64,000 nucleotides of DNA from positions 62,001-126,000 of the forward strand of contig NZ_SIRR01000003.1 in NCBI RefSeq assembly GCF_011634895.1, written 5' to 3'. The notes beneath the pieces are model-generated. The model worked only from the letters and a program-made list of their open reading frames with translations. It did no database searches and was not told the origin of the DNA. Below, in pieces: positions 35,804 through 44,853 of the stretch. Made by a program: the position numbers and the translations under genes. Positions within the stretch are counted from its first letter, which is position 1. Every line of letters begins with the position of its first letter. The DNA comes from Rheinheimera pleomorphica (GTDB lineage Bacteria > Pseudomonadota > Gammaproteobacteria > Enterobacterales > Alteromonadaceae).

Positions 35804-37678
35804 ATGTTATGTGTAGCGCGAATTTGTCTGTTTACTGTCAGCCTGTTCAGCTGCGTTTTGCCGGCCTCTGCCATGGCAGTTAACCGCAGCAAACCCAGCG
35901 TACAGCAAATGCTGGGGCAAAAACTGATGCTGGATTTACGCTATTACTGTGCAAAGCCGCCAGCCAGCGGCCAGTGCCGTACTGCGATGACGCAACTGCC
36001 GCCTGAACTGGCTGCACTGATCCGTGATTACGATATAGGTGGCGTGATCCTGTTTGCGGAAAACCTCAGCGGTATCGCGCAAACTATTCAGTTAAACCGT
36101 GACCTGCAAGCCGCCGCGGCGGGCTCGGCATTGAAATTGCCGCTGTTTATCGGTATTGATCAGGAAGGCGGCCGGGTAGCGCGCTTGCCGCGCAGCCTGG
36201 CCACCAGTTTTGCCGGCAATATGGCCATAGGGGCTACCTACGCCGAACATGGCACAGCCTTTGCTGCTACCGTGGGGCAGGTGCTGGCAGATGAATTGCT
36301 GCCTTTGGGCATTAATGTGAATTTTGCCCCGACGGTAGATGTTAACGTTAACCCGCAAAACCCGGTGATCAATGTGCGCGCCTTTGGTGAAAACGCGCAG
36401 CAGGTTGCAGAGTTGGGCGCGGCCATGACAGCCGCGATGCAGCAGCGTGGCATGATAGCGGCGTTAAAACATTTCCCCGGCCATGGCGATACTGAAGTAG
36501 ACAGCCACTTAGGCTTGCCGCGGGTCGACCACAGCGCAGAGCAGATCCGTCAGGTAGATTTAAAGCCTTTTGCCGACATTATTAAACAGCAGGCACCGGG
36601 GATGATCATGACGGCGCATATTCAGTATCCGGCGCTGGACAGCAGTACTTTTGTCTCGAAAGACGGCGAAACCATGCTGAAACCGGCTACCTTATCCGCG
36701 AAAATTCTGCAGGGTGTATTACGTGAAGAGTTAGGGTATAACGGCGTTATTGTCACCGACGCGCTGGATATGGCCGGTATTGCTAAATTTTTCAGCCATA
36801 CAGAAGCGGTAGTGCAAACCTTTGCCGCTGGTGCCGATATTGCGCTGATGCCGGTGAAACTGCAGCATCCGGGCGAGCTTAGTGCCCTGGCCGAGCTGCT
36901 GGAAGCGCTGAGCGCCGCGGTAGCTAACGGCGATATCAGCCCAACTGAGCTGGCCGCGTCTTACCAGCGCATAGTGGCGTTAAAACAGCAGTATCCGTTG
37001 CTACCACAAGCGGTAAGCAATGCAGAACAGCTGGCGCAGGCCGAGGCCGTGCTGGGCAGCAAAGTGCATCGCGCTCATGAGCTGGCGCTGGCCAAAGCCG
37101 CACTGACTCAGGTAAAACCGGCGCAGGCGGCCTGGCCGTTTACCCTGAGCGACAGTAAAAAACTGCTGCTGATTATGCCGGATCAACTGAAGGCACAGGC
37201 ACTGGCATCGGCATTGCAGCACTATAGCCAAAACGCATTCGAGATTGACGTGATCAGTTTGCAGCAAACCGATTTAAGCCGGGTGGCAGAGCAAATTGCC
37301 ACGGCCGATCTGTTGATTAGCGGTTTTATTGCGCCAATGCAAAGCCTGGCCGATATTGGCGGTATGGACGACATGACCGGCATTGCGAATATTGCCGCGG
37401 CCTACGAGCGCCAGACGCAACAGTATGAAACCCTGTTGCCACTTATAAGTGCGCAGCAGAAAAAGCATATCTTTCTTAGCCTGCGTGCGCCTTATGATAT
37501 TAGCCGGTACGGCCAGTATGCCGGTGTGGTGCTGGCCAGCTATGCCTATAACACGGCCGAAGATGTTACTGCGATCAGTGCCGGTAACGCGACTTACGAA
37601 GCGCTGGCACAGGCGCTGTTACAGCAATACCCGCTGACCGGCCGCCTGCCGGTAACGGTGGCCGGATATAACGACTGA
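35804..37678 (+). CDS. nagZ: Beta-N-acetylhexosaminidase (GH3, NagZ type) with a C-terminal domain
   Basis: 624 residues from the ATG at 35804 (AGGAAC just upstream). A signal peptide (ICLFTVSLFSCVLPASA) predicts export, unlike cytoplasmic NagZ of E. coli. The GH3 barrel carries KHFPGHGDTEVDSHLGLP (the NagZ His/Asp acid-base dyad) and IVTDALDMAGI with the nucleophile Asp. The last ~220 residues are an extra domain, as in NagZ homologues of ~600 residues. It removes GlcNAc from muropeptides or chitin fragments. Its stop overlaps the start of the nagX-like gene (TGATG). Confidence 0.93.
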   Translation: MLCVARICLFTVSLFSCVLPASAMAVNRSKPSVQQMLGQKLMLDLRYYCAKPPASGQCRTAMTQLPPELAALIRDYDIGGVILFAENLSGIAQTIQLNRDLQAAAAGSALKLPLFIGIDQEGGRVARLPRSLATSFAGNMAIGATYAEHGTAFAATVGQVLADELLPLGINVNFAPTVDVNVNPQNPVINVRAFGENAQQVAELGAAMTAAMQQRGMIAALKHFPGHGDTEVDSHLGLPRVDHSAEQIRQVDLKPFADIIKQQAPGMIMTAHIQYPALDSSTFVSKDGETMLKPATLSAKILQGVLREELGYNGVIVTDALDMAGIAKFFSHTEAVVQTFAAGADIALMPVKLQHPGELSALAELLEALSAAVANGDISPTELAASYQRIVALKQQYPLLPQAVSNAEQLAQAEAVLGSKVHRAHELALAKAALTQVKPAQAAWPFTLSDSKKLLLIMPDQLKAQALASALQHYSQNAFEIDVISLQQTDLSRVAEQIATADLLISGFIAPMQSLADIGGMDDMTGIANIAAAYERQTQQYETLLPLISAQQKKHIFLSLRAPYDISRYGQYAGVVLASYAYNTAEDVTAISAGNATYEALAQALLQQYPLTGRLPVTVAGYND

Positions 37679-38871
37679 TGCTGGCGTTATACCGGCGTTA
37701 TGCCGATGCCATCTTAGCGCCGTTGCCAGCCCGGCGGCTGCTGGCGCTGGATGCCCTGCGCGGTCTGACGATAACGGCGATGATCCTGGTTAATAACCCC
37801 GGCAGCTGGAGTTATGTCTATGGCCCGCTGCGCCACGCTGACTGGCATGGCTGGACACTAACCGACCTTATTTTTCCGTTTTTTATTGTCATTGTTGGCA
37901 TGTCGCTGCAGTTAAGCCTGCAACAAGCTCAGGCCACCAGTAAGCTGGCCATTATCAGGCAGGGCGCACTGCGCAGCCTGAAACTGTTTGCCCTGGGGCT
38001 GTTTTTAGCACTGTTTTACTACAATTTTCGGCAGCCGGATTACAGCTATGTTGAGCAGAAACTGCTGACGCTGCGCTGGCTGGGGGTACTGCAGCGTATT
38101 GGCCTGGTGTACTTTATTACCCTGCTTATTGTGCTGTACTGTGCCAGCCGCGGCCGTATCCTCTGGTTGCTTGGCCTGTGTGCGGTATATTTGCTGGCGA
38201 TGTTATTTGTGCCTTATCAGGATGCGCAGGGTAATCAGTTTCGCGGCCTGCTGTTGTTTGGTAACAGCTTTGCTGCCTGGCTGGATTATACCGTGCTGGG
38301 GGCGGCTCACGTCTATTACCGTAATGCCACGCCTTTTGCCTTTGATCCCGAAGGGCTGTGGTCAACCTTACCGGCGGTGGCCAGCTGCTTAAGTGGTGTG
38401 CTTATGGCGCAATGGTTACAAGCTGAACGTAGCCTGGTGCAGAAAATCCGCGGCCTGTTGCTGTTGGGTGTGATCGCGGTATGGCTGGCTGAGTTATGGC
38501 ATTTTAGCCTGCCAATTAACAAAAGCCTGTGGACGCCCAGCTTTGTGCTGTTAAGCAGCGGTTATTGCGCCATCGCGCTGGCGGCCTGCATCTGGCTGTG
38601 CGATGTCAAAGGCTGGCGGCGCTGGAGTGCGCCCTTTGTGGTGTTTGGCGCCAATGCCATTTTATTTTTTATGTTGGCCGGTATCGCCGGGCGTTTGCTG
38701 GGTATGCTCAGTGTTGGCCAAAGCTCGCTGCACAGCTGGCTGTTCGCCAGGCTCTATCAACCGTTGTTTGGCCATTACAATGGCTCTTTAGCCTTTGCGG
38801 TCAGTTTTCTGCTGTTGTCTTACCTGTTAATGCACTGGTGTTATAAGCGTGGCTACCTGTTAAAGGTGTAA
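37678..38871 (+). CDS. nagX: NagX-like membrane acyltransferase (DUF5009/HGSNAT family)
   Basis: 397 residues with about ten helices. RLLALDALRGLTITAMILVN and HADWHGWTLTDLIFPFFIVIVG are the signature of the heparan-alpha-glucosaminide N-acetyltransferase/DUF5009 family, with the membrane His. NagX proteins are found in GlcNAc/chitin operons of Shewanella and relatives, where they are thought to acetylate or transport amino sugars. It is translationally coupled to nagZ, which fixes it to the amino-sugar pathway. Confidence 0.9.
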   Translation: MLALYRRYADAILAPLPARRLLALDALRGLTITAMILVNNPGSWSYVYGPLRHADWHGWTLTDLIFPFFIVIVGMSLQLSLQQAQATSKLAIIRQGALRSLKLFALGLFLALFYYNFRQPDYSYVEQKLLTLRWLGVLQRIGLVYFITLLIVLYCASRGRILWLLGLCAVYLLAMLFVPYQDAQGNQFRGLLLFGNSFAAWLDYTVLGAAHVYYRNATPFAFDPEGLWSTLPAVASCLSGVLMAQWLQAERSLVQKIRGLLLLGVIAVWLAELWHFSLPINKSLWTPSFVLLSSGYCAIALAACIWLCDVKGWRRWSAPFVVFGANAILFFMLAGIAGRLLGMLSVGQSSLHSWLFARLYQPLFGHYNGSLAFAVSFLLLSYLLMHWCYKRGYLLKV

Positions 38872-38952
38872 CCAGCGAAATGCCGCCTGACAAAGCGCCG
38901 GCTTTGACATAAGCTGATGACATTAGGCCACTAAGTCAGTGCCGGAGCCGGA

Positions 38953-41514
38953 ATGAAGCGAGTCTACACCACCCTGTTGTTAGCCTTAACCTGCAGCCCC
39001 TTTGTTGCAGCCGACGGGCGTGAAGTGGTGGTGGGTGTGTACCAGAACGCGCCGAAAATTGTTGCTGCTGCGGATGGCAGCCCGTCTGGTATTCTGGGTG
39101 AGTTGTTGTTGGAGATCGCGGCGCGTCAGCAATGGCAGATAAAAGCCGTACAGTGTGATTGGGCTTATTGTTTGCAGTTGCTGCAGTCCGGTGAAATAGA
39201 CTTACTACCCGATGTGGCGCTAACCGAGCAGCGCCGGTTGCAGCTGGACTTTCACCAAACACCAGCCTTGTACAGCTGGTCGCAGCTGTACACCGCACCT
39301 GGTGTGCAGCTTGAGTCGCTGGCAGAGCTGGCGGGTAAGCGGGTGCTGGTGCTGCAGGAGTCGGTGCAGCAGCAATATCTGCAAAAGATGATCACCGACG
39401 CCGGCCTGGATACAGTGCTGCTTAGTGCCCGCTCAATGCCGGAGGCCTTTGCTATGGTATCCGCCGGTCAGGCCGACGTGGTGGCGGCCAATCATTATTT
39501 TGGTCAGGCCCAGCTGGCGAAGTACCAACTGAAGCATAGCAATGTGATTTTTCAGCCGGCACGGTTGTTTTATGCCACTAAAAAAGGCCGTAATCAGGAT
39601 TTACTTACGGTAATTGAAACCCAGCTGGCACAGTGGCAGGCCAATATCAGTTCACCTTATTATCAAATTCTGCAGCGTTGGGGTACCGACGTGCCGGCAC
39701 CGGTTATACCGCAAAATGTGTTGTGGTTACTGGCCATGTTAAGCAGTTTTTTATTGCTGGCGCTGGGCGGAGCCTGGTGGTTAAGGCGCGAAGTTGCAGA
39801 GAAAACCCGCCATCTGCAAGCCAGTGAAGAGCGGCTTAGCACCATATTAAACAGCGTTGATGCGCATATTTATATCAAAGATACCAAGGGGCGCTACCAG
39901 TACATTAACCGCAAAGTGGCAGAGTTGTTTGGCTGTCAGCCAGATGATGCTTTAGGGCGGCGGGATGATGCGTTTTTTGATGCTGCCACATGCGCCAACC
40001 TGCAACAAAATGATGAAAAAGTGCTGCGCCATGGCGAGCGTCTGGTAGAAGAAGAAAATAACACCTCGCTTGATGGCCAGCAACGCCATACCTACCTGTC
40101 GGTAAAGCTACCGCTACGTGATAATAAAGGTCACATTTATGCGCTGTGCGGTATTTCTACCGACATTACCGAACATAAACAGCAACAGCAGGAAATACAT
40201 CAGCTGGCATTTTATGATGCGCTAACCGGCTTACCAAACCGGCGTATGCTGCTGGACCGGCTGCAACATGCGGTGGCGATACGCCAGCGCCAGGCTGACA
40301 GTGCCCAGGGCGCCTTGTTGTTTGTCGATTTAGACCATTTTAAAGACTTAAACGATACGCTGGGGCATGCCATGGGCGACGAGTTACTGCAGCAGGTGGC
40401 GCAGCGGCTACAAACCCATTTACGCAAGGTAGACACGCTAGCCCGCCTCGGTGGTGATGAGTTTGTGGTGTTACTCACCGATTTGCACCCCGACCTTGAG
40501 TTATCGAGCCAGAAAGCCAGCCTGATTGGCGATAAAATAGTGCAGTTGCTGGCCGAGCCTTTTATGTTACAGCAACGGCCTTATAACTTATCTGCCAGTG
40601 TTGGTGTGGTAATGTTCTCTGACGGTTGTAACGCTGATCAGTTGCTACAGCGCGCCGATCTGGCCATGTATGACGCCAAAGAGCGCGGCCGCAATGGCGT
40701 GCGGTTTTTTAATCAGCAAATGCAAGCCGATGTCAGTGCCCGGGCTGAATTGGCGGCCGGTTTACGCCAGGCGTTATTACAGCAACAGTTTGTGTTGTAT
40801 TTTCAGCCGCAGCTGCAACATGGTAGTGGTGTTGTCGGTGCCGAAGTCTTACTGCGCTGGCAGCATCCAACGCTGGGGATGATGGCGCCGGGGCACTTTA
40901 TTCCGGTAGCCGAAAGCAGTGGCCAAATTCAGGCGATTGGCTATTGGGTGTTGCAGCAAAGTTGCATGCAACTGGCGGAGTGGTCCCGCCACAGCGCAAC
41001 CGCTAATTGGTATCTGGCAGTGAATATCAGCGCCCGCCAGCTGCATGCAGCCAGCTTTGTCGCCGATGTGCAAAAGGCACTGCAAGACAGCGGTGCCAAC
41101 GCAAACTGCCTGGTGCTGGAGTTAACCGAAAGCCAGCTGTTGCAGGACATCGACAGTGTGATAGACAAAATGCAACAGCTTACGGCGCTGGGGGTGCGTT
41201 TTTCACTGGATGATTTCGGCACCGGTTACTCATCGCTAAGCTACCTGAAGCGTTTGCCACTACAGCAGTTGAAAATAGACCGTTCCTTCGTGCGCGATAT
41301 ACTCAGTGACCCGAACGACAAAGCCATTATTAAAACGATTTTGGCACTAGGCAAAAGCCTGGAGCTGGCGGTCATTGCCGAAGGGGTTGAAACCGACGCG
41401 CAATACCAAAAGCTGTTACATTTAGGTTGTCAGCAGTTTCAGGGCTATTACTTTGGCAAGCCGGCGCCACTGGCCGACTTTATGAGTCAGCAGCAATCGT
41501 CAACGCAGCGCTAA
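38953..41514 (+). CDS. Sensor PAS-GGDEF-EAL protein with a periplasmic substrate-binding domain
   Basis: 853 residues. Signal (LLLALTCSPFVAA), then an SBP_bac_3-like periplasmic domain to ~245, one helix (LWLLAMLSSFLLLALGG), a PAS domain (~290-410), GGDEF and EAL. The cyclase site is intact (ARLGGDEF near 500), and RKVD five residues before it is a proper c-di-GMP inhibitory site. The EAL motif reads EVL (~631) and the other phosphodiesterase landmarks are present: DDFGTGYSSLSYL, KIDRSFV and AEGVET. It can thus plausibly make and break cyclic di-GMP, depending on a bound amino acid or similar ligand. Its end overlaps the end of the MocR gene by 15 bases. A link to Pel production is attractive but unproven. 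Confidence 0.95.
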   Translation: MKRVYTTLLLALTCSPFVAADGREVVVGVYQNAPKIVAAADGSPSGILGELLLEIAARQQWQIKAVQCDWAYCLQLLQSGEIDLLPDVALTEQRRLQLDFHQTPALYSWSQLYTAPGVQLESLAELAGKRVLVLQESVQQQYLQKMITDAGLDTVLLSARSMPEAFAMVSAGQADVVAANHYFGQAQLAKYQLKHSNVIFQPARLFYATKKGRNQDLLTVIETQLAQWQANISSPYYQILQRWGTDVPAPVIPQNVLWLLAMLSSFLLLALGGAWWLRREVAEKTRHLQASEERLSTILNSVDAHIYIKDTKGRYQYINRKVAELFGCQPDDALGRRDDAFFDAATCANLQQNDEKVLRHGERLVEEENNTSLDGQQRHTYLSVKLPLRDNKGHIYALCGISTDITEHKQQQQEIHQLAFYDALTGLPNRRMLLDRLQHAVAIRQRQADSAQGALLFVDLDHFKDLNDTLGHAMGDELLQQVAQRLQTHLRKVDTLARLGGDEFVVLLTDLHPDLELSSQKASLIGDKIVQLLAEPFMLQQRPYNLSASVGVVMFSDGCNADQLLQRADLAMYDAKERGRNGVRFFNQQMQADVSARAELAAGLRQALLQQQFVLYFQPQLQHGSGVVGAEVLLRWQHPTLGMMAPGHFIPVAESSGQIQAIGYWVLQQSCMQLAEWSRHSATANWYLAVNISARQLHAASFVADVQKALQDSGANANCLVLELTESQLLQDIDSVIDKMQQLTALGVRFSLDDFGTGYSSLSYLKRLPLQQLKIDRSFVRDILSDPNDKAIIKTILALGKSLELAVIAEGVETDAQYQKLLHLGCQQFQGYYFGKPAPLADFMSQQQSSTQR

Positions 41515-42927
41515 ACGGCACAGTAGGCATAGTTGCGCCAGGGCCGCGTGAAACTCAGCATCGCTGTTATTCGCGATGCCCAAAACCAAACCACAACGCT
41601 GCTCAGCGCCAAACAGATACCGGCTTAGTGGCTGCGCCTTAATTTGATGCTGGCTAAGTGCGCGCAGCAACGCCGCTTCATCTACCGGTGCCGGAAACTG
41701 CAGCACCAGATGCAGGCCAGCATCTTTGGCGTGTAACTGGCACCGCGGCAGTTGCTCGGTTAGCAGCTTAACCGCCAGCTGTTTACGCTGCTGATAAAAG
41801 CGGCGCATTTTGCGCAAGTGGCGGCCAAAATGGCCTTCTGCGATAAAGTCGGCCAGTGTCGCCTGGGGTAATAACGGCACATCGCCATGCAGCGCCTGCA
41901 CTATCGCCGCGGCCTCGCCAATTACCCGCTTTGGTGCGACCAGATACCCCAGCCGCAATCCCGGAAACAGGGTTTTACTGAACGAGCCTGCAAACAACAC
42001 GCCTTCGCCACCGGCTAAGCCCTGCAAACTGGCAATGGGCCGGTGTTGGTATTGGAATTCGCTGTCGTAGTCATCCTCTACCAGCCAGACGCCATGTTGC
42101 CGCGCCCAGTCCAGCAGTGCCAGCCGGTTTGGCAACGGCATAATGCCGCCCAGTGGATACTGATGGCCCGGCGTTAAAAACAACGCCTTTGCCGCCGTAT
42201 CGCCAGGCAGGCTGGCAATGTCCAGCCCGTCGGCAGTTGCTGCGTTCAGATGTTGCACCTGCAGCTCACTTAGCTGCAGCGCCTGTTTTAATCGTGGATA
42301 CCCCGGCGTTTCCATTAATACCAGCTGATTGGCGCGGGCTACCAGTTTCGCCGCCACAAACAGTGCCTGCTGGGCACCGGCGGTGATCAGAATACTGTGT
42401 TCATCGCAACTAACCTGGCGCGCCTGCCGCAAATAGGGTACCAGCGCGCGGCGCAGTGGCAAATAACCAAGCGGATCGGCAAAGCCACTGAGCGCAGCGC
42501 GGCAGACGTGGCGCTGCTGCAAGCGCTGCCACAATGCATAAGGAAAGTGCTGCAGCGCCGATACGCCCGGCTGCAGCAAGCCATTAACCGGGCCCTGTTT
42601 TTGTGGCAGCTTGTAGCTTTGCAGTGGCAACGGCTTTACCGGCATGGCGCTGGCTGGTGCTGGCTGAAAGTACTGCTCTGGCATAGCGCACACCTGATAA
42701 CCGCGGCCGGGCAGGCCGGCAAGATAGCCTTCTGCCACCAGTTGCTGCAGTACCTGGTTTACCGTGTTCCTGCTTAAGCCCAGATCGGCTGCCAACATGC
42801 GACTGGACGGCAGCAGTGCGCCACCGGGCCAGCGTCCGCTTAGCAGTTGTTGTGTCAGCACCTGGTAGAGCTGTTGTTGCAAACTGCCGTTACCACTTAG
42901 CTGCAGACCATCAGTAAATAAACGCAA
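41500..42927 (-). CDS. MocR/PdxR-type regulator (GntR DNA-binding plus aminotransferase fold)
   Basis: 475 residues. The N-terminal winged helix is GntR-like (PSSRMLAADLGLSRNTVNQVLQQLVAEGYL). The C-terminal ~350 residues are a class I aminotransferase-like PLP-binding domain (LVEDDYDSEFQY and FAGSFSKTLFPGLRLGYLV with the PLP Lys). Such proteins act as regulators sensing PLP or an amino compound. It is divergent from the GNAT and PaiB genes, with a palindrome between (42948-42975), so these are its likely targets. Its 3' end overlaps that of the GGDEF-EAL gene. Confidence 0.95.
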   Translation of the reverse strand: MRLFTDGLQLSGNGSLQQQLYQVLTQQLLSGRWPGGALLPSSRMLAADLGLSRNTVNQVLQQLVAEGYLAGLPGRGYQVCAMPEQYFQPAPASAMPVKPLPLQSYKLPQKQGPVNGLLQPGVSALQHFPYALWQRLQQRHVCRAALSGFADPLGYLPLRRALVPYLRQARQVSCDEHSILITAGAQQALFVAAKLVARANQLVLMETPGYPRLKQALQLSELQVQHLNAATADGLDIASLPGDTAAKALFLTPGHQYPLGGIMPLPNRLALLDWARQHGVWLVEDDYDSEFQYQHRPIASLQGLAGGEGVLFAGSFSKTLFPGLRLGYLVAPKRVIGEAAAIVQALHGDVPLLPQATLADFIAEGHFGRHLRKMRRFYQQRKQLAVKLLTEQLPRCQLHAKDAGLHLVLQFPAPVDEAALLRALSQHQIKAQPLSRYLFGAEQRCGLVLGIANNSDAEFHAALAQLCLLCRLALR

Positions 42928-42947
42928 CTGGATCTCTCTTTTTGTTT

Positions 42948-42975
42948 AAACCGGTACTTTTTTAAGTACCAGTTT
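42948..42975. promoter_or_regulatory. Palindromic operator between mocR-type gene and GNAT gene
   Basis: AAACCGGTACTT (42948-42959), TTTT, AAGTACCAGTTT (42964-42975): 11 of 12 paired positions. It sits centrally in the 86-base divergent gap, 21 bases from the MocR start and 39 from the GNAT start, so its binding protein, presumably the MocR product, could control both. Confidence 0.7.
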
Positions 42976-43013
42976 AGCCAGTAAGCTAACAACAAACAAC
43001 GGGAGAGCAACAG

Positions 43014-43412
43014 ATGAATATTCTATACCAACAGGAAAGCAGTTTTAATTTGCCCGACATGCTGGCGCTGTACCGCGCCTCTGGTATTAACCGGCCTATA
43101 GACGACAGCACCCGGATGGCAACGATGTTGGTCAGTAGCAACTTATTGCTGACGGCAAGATTGGATGGCAAGTTAGTTGGATTGGCACGCTGCTTAACCG
43201 ACAAGGCCTATGTGGTATATATCTGTGATTTACTGGTCGATAAAGCTTACCAGCAGCAGGGGATTGGCAAGGCGCTGCTGGCGGCGGTGCAGCAGGCGAC
43301 AGGACCACAGGTGCAGCAGTTACTGCGCAGCGCGCCGTCGGCAATGCAGTATTACCCGCAGGTCGGTTTTACGCCGGTAGAGAATGGTTTTTATATTCAG
43401 CGTCAGTATTAG
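43014..43412 (+). CDS. GNAT-family N-acetyltransferase
   Basis: 132 residues with the acetyl-CoA motif A: VVYICDLLVDKAYQQQGIGKALL (Q-x-x-G-x-G/A) and a C-terminal SAMQYYPQVGFTPV. The short GNAT form, similar to YjcF/PaiA-like acetyltransferases. The substrate is unknown; the neighbouring PaiB gene suggests a polyamine or amine. GGGAGAG precedes the ATG. It is divergent from the MocR gene and followed by the paiB-like gene at 13 bases. Confidence 0.88.
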   Translation: MNILYQQESSFNLPDMLALYRASGINRPIDDSTRMATMLVSSNLLLTARLDGKLVGLARCLTDKAYVVYICDLLVDKAYQQQGIGKALLAAVQQATGPQVQQLLRSAPSAMQYYPQVGFTPVENGFYIQRQY

Positions 43413-43425
43413 TAAGGAGTCATTC

Positions 43426-44010
43426 GTGTATCCGCCGCCGTATTATCACGTTACAAACCGGGCACAACTACGGGCGTTTTTACAGCAACATTACTTTGGC
43501 GTGTTGTTAAGCAGCACCGGCAGTTTAGGCTATACGCCGCTGCCGTTTTTATTTGACTGGCAAACTGGTGCAGACAAAGCTTACTGCCATTTGGCCCGCA
43601 ATAACCCACAGCTAAGCCAGCTGGATGGTGCTGAGGTGACTGTACTTGTCCAGGGGCCGCATGCCTTTGTGCCCGCCAGTTGTTATCAGCAGCAACCAGC
43701 GGTATCGACCTGGAACTATGCTCTGGTGGAGCTAAAAGGCACTGCCCGCCTACTGAATTCTGAACAAACCCTGGCATTAGTGCGACAGCAGGAAACACAC
43801 AGCGCACCGGCGATGCAGCAAGCTGAGGATTATCAGCAGAAACTGGTTAAAGCGATAGTCGGCGTGGAAATTAGCTTAAGCAGCCTAAGCGGCCGCTTTA
43901 AGCTATCACAAAATAAAGCGCCGGCTGAGCGGCAGGCAGTCATCGACTATTTGCAGCAAAGCGAGCAGTCAACCACGGTATGGCAGCTGATGAAAAAACA
44001 GCAGTTGTAA
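43426..44010 (+). CDS. paiB: PaiB-like FMN-binding regulator
   Basis: About 194 residues from a GTG at 43426, 8 bases behind AGGAG; an ATG upstream overlaps the GNAT gene and is rejected. Landmarks are YPPPYYHVTN, TPLPFLFDW, CHLARNNPQ, GPHAFVPASCYQ, TWNYALVELKGTARLL and GRFKLSQNK, the whole range of the FMN-binding negative regulator (PaiB) family. In Bacillus, paiAB affects sporulation and protease genes. Here the GNAT-PaiB pair opposite a MocR regulator looks like a small amine-detoxification unit. Confidence 0.9.
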   Translation: MYPPPYYHVTNRAQLRAFLQQHYFGVLLSSTGSLGYTPLPFLFDWQTGADKAYCHLARNNPQLSQLDGAEVTVLVQGPHAFVPASCYQQQPAVSTWNYALVELKGTARLLNSEQTLALVRQQETHSAPAMQQAEDYQQKLVKAIVGVEISLSSLSGRFKLSQNKAPAERQAVIDYLQQSEQSTTVWQLMKKQQL

Positions 44011-44017
44011 CGCCGTG

Positions 44018-44803
44018 TTAAATGTCGCTGGCAACACTTTGGCGCGGTAGTTCGCATAGTGCCCAGACAGACAGCGGTTTAATGGTACTGTTGATAATGT
44101 ATTGTTCAGGCTCTTTGGTTAACTCACATTGCAAATTGGCGAGTACCTGGCTAAGTGGATGTTGTACCAAGCTGTAGTGACTTTGCCATGAGAACAGGTT
44201 TATGTGGTCATCGCCTTGTCTGAGAAAAATACCATGTTTCACCAAAGTGGGTTTACTGCGTTCTGCCAGCCAACCGGGGCGAAGTGAACGTATGCTATGC
44301 GCCGGAAAATTAAACTGGCCGTTATCATCGGTAACTGTTGTGCTGTCAGCGTAACTGCCATAGGTTAATTGACGCACGATAGTTGCACCTGCGATCGGTT
44401 TACCATTATCGGTAAGTACGCCCGACACGGCAGGGCTAAGTTGCACTTCAACGGCACGAAACCCGCTAAGTATTGGCACGTAAGAAAATATCGCTCCCGC
44501 TAAACCAATAGCAAAAGGTGCCGCGATAATGATAACGGCCCATTTCAGACTGACATAGGCCCATAACACACTGGCAATGACACCGAACACGGCAATACCG
44601 CCGGTGATGATCACCAGCCAGTGCATCATCATCATGCCATATAAGATATCGCCAATATCTTTGCCGCAAAAATAGCACTGGCTAACACCACCGCCTTTTT
44701 GCTCACAGCCGAGCATACTGGCCAGCGCAGAGCCAAGCAGAGCAATTAGCAATGGCGAGACGCCAATAACAATACTAAAAATGGCAAGACGGGTAGGGGT
44801 CAT
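44018..44803 (-). CDS. Membrane protein with a DUF6795-like domain (possible immunity protein 1)
   Basis: 261 residues. Three to four N-terminal helices (SIVIGVSPLLIALLGSALA; WLVIITGGIAVFGVIASVLW; AVIIIAAPFAIGLAGAIF) precede a domain starting VQLSPAVSGVLTDNGKPIAGATIVRQLTYG and then TVTDDNGQFNFPAHSIRS, a carboxypeptidase-regulatory-like beta fold seen in DUF6795 proteins. The same domain occurs in the protein at 46038-46598, on the other side of the lipase gene. Flanking a lipase on both sides fits immunity proteins acting in the periplasm, but that is inference. Confidence 0.65.
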   Translation of the reverse strand: MTPTRLAIFSIVIGVSPLLIALLGSALASMLGCEQKGGGVSQCYFCGKDIGDILYGMMMMHWLVIITGGIAVFGVIASVLWAYVSLKWAVIIIAAPFAIGLAGAIFSYVPILSGFRAVEVQLSPAVSGVLTDNGKPIAGATIVRQLTYGSYADSTTVTDDNGQFNFPAHSIRSLRPGWLAERSKPTLVKHGIFLRQGDDHINLFSWQSHYSLVQHPLSQVLANLQCELTKEPEQYIINSTIKPLSVWALCELPRQSVASDI

Positions 44804-44853
44804 AATATTGTCACTATAAATTCAACGCTGGATGAAATGCTTTAGTGCCGCGA

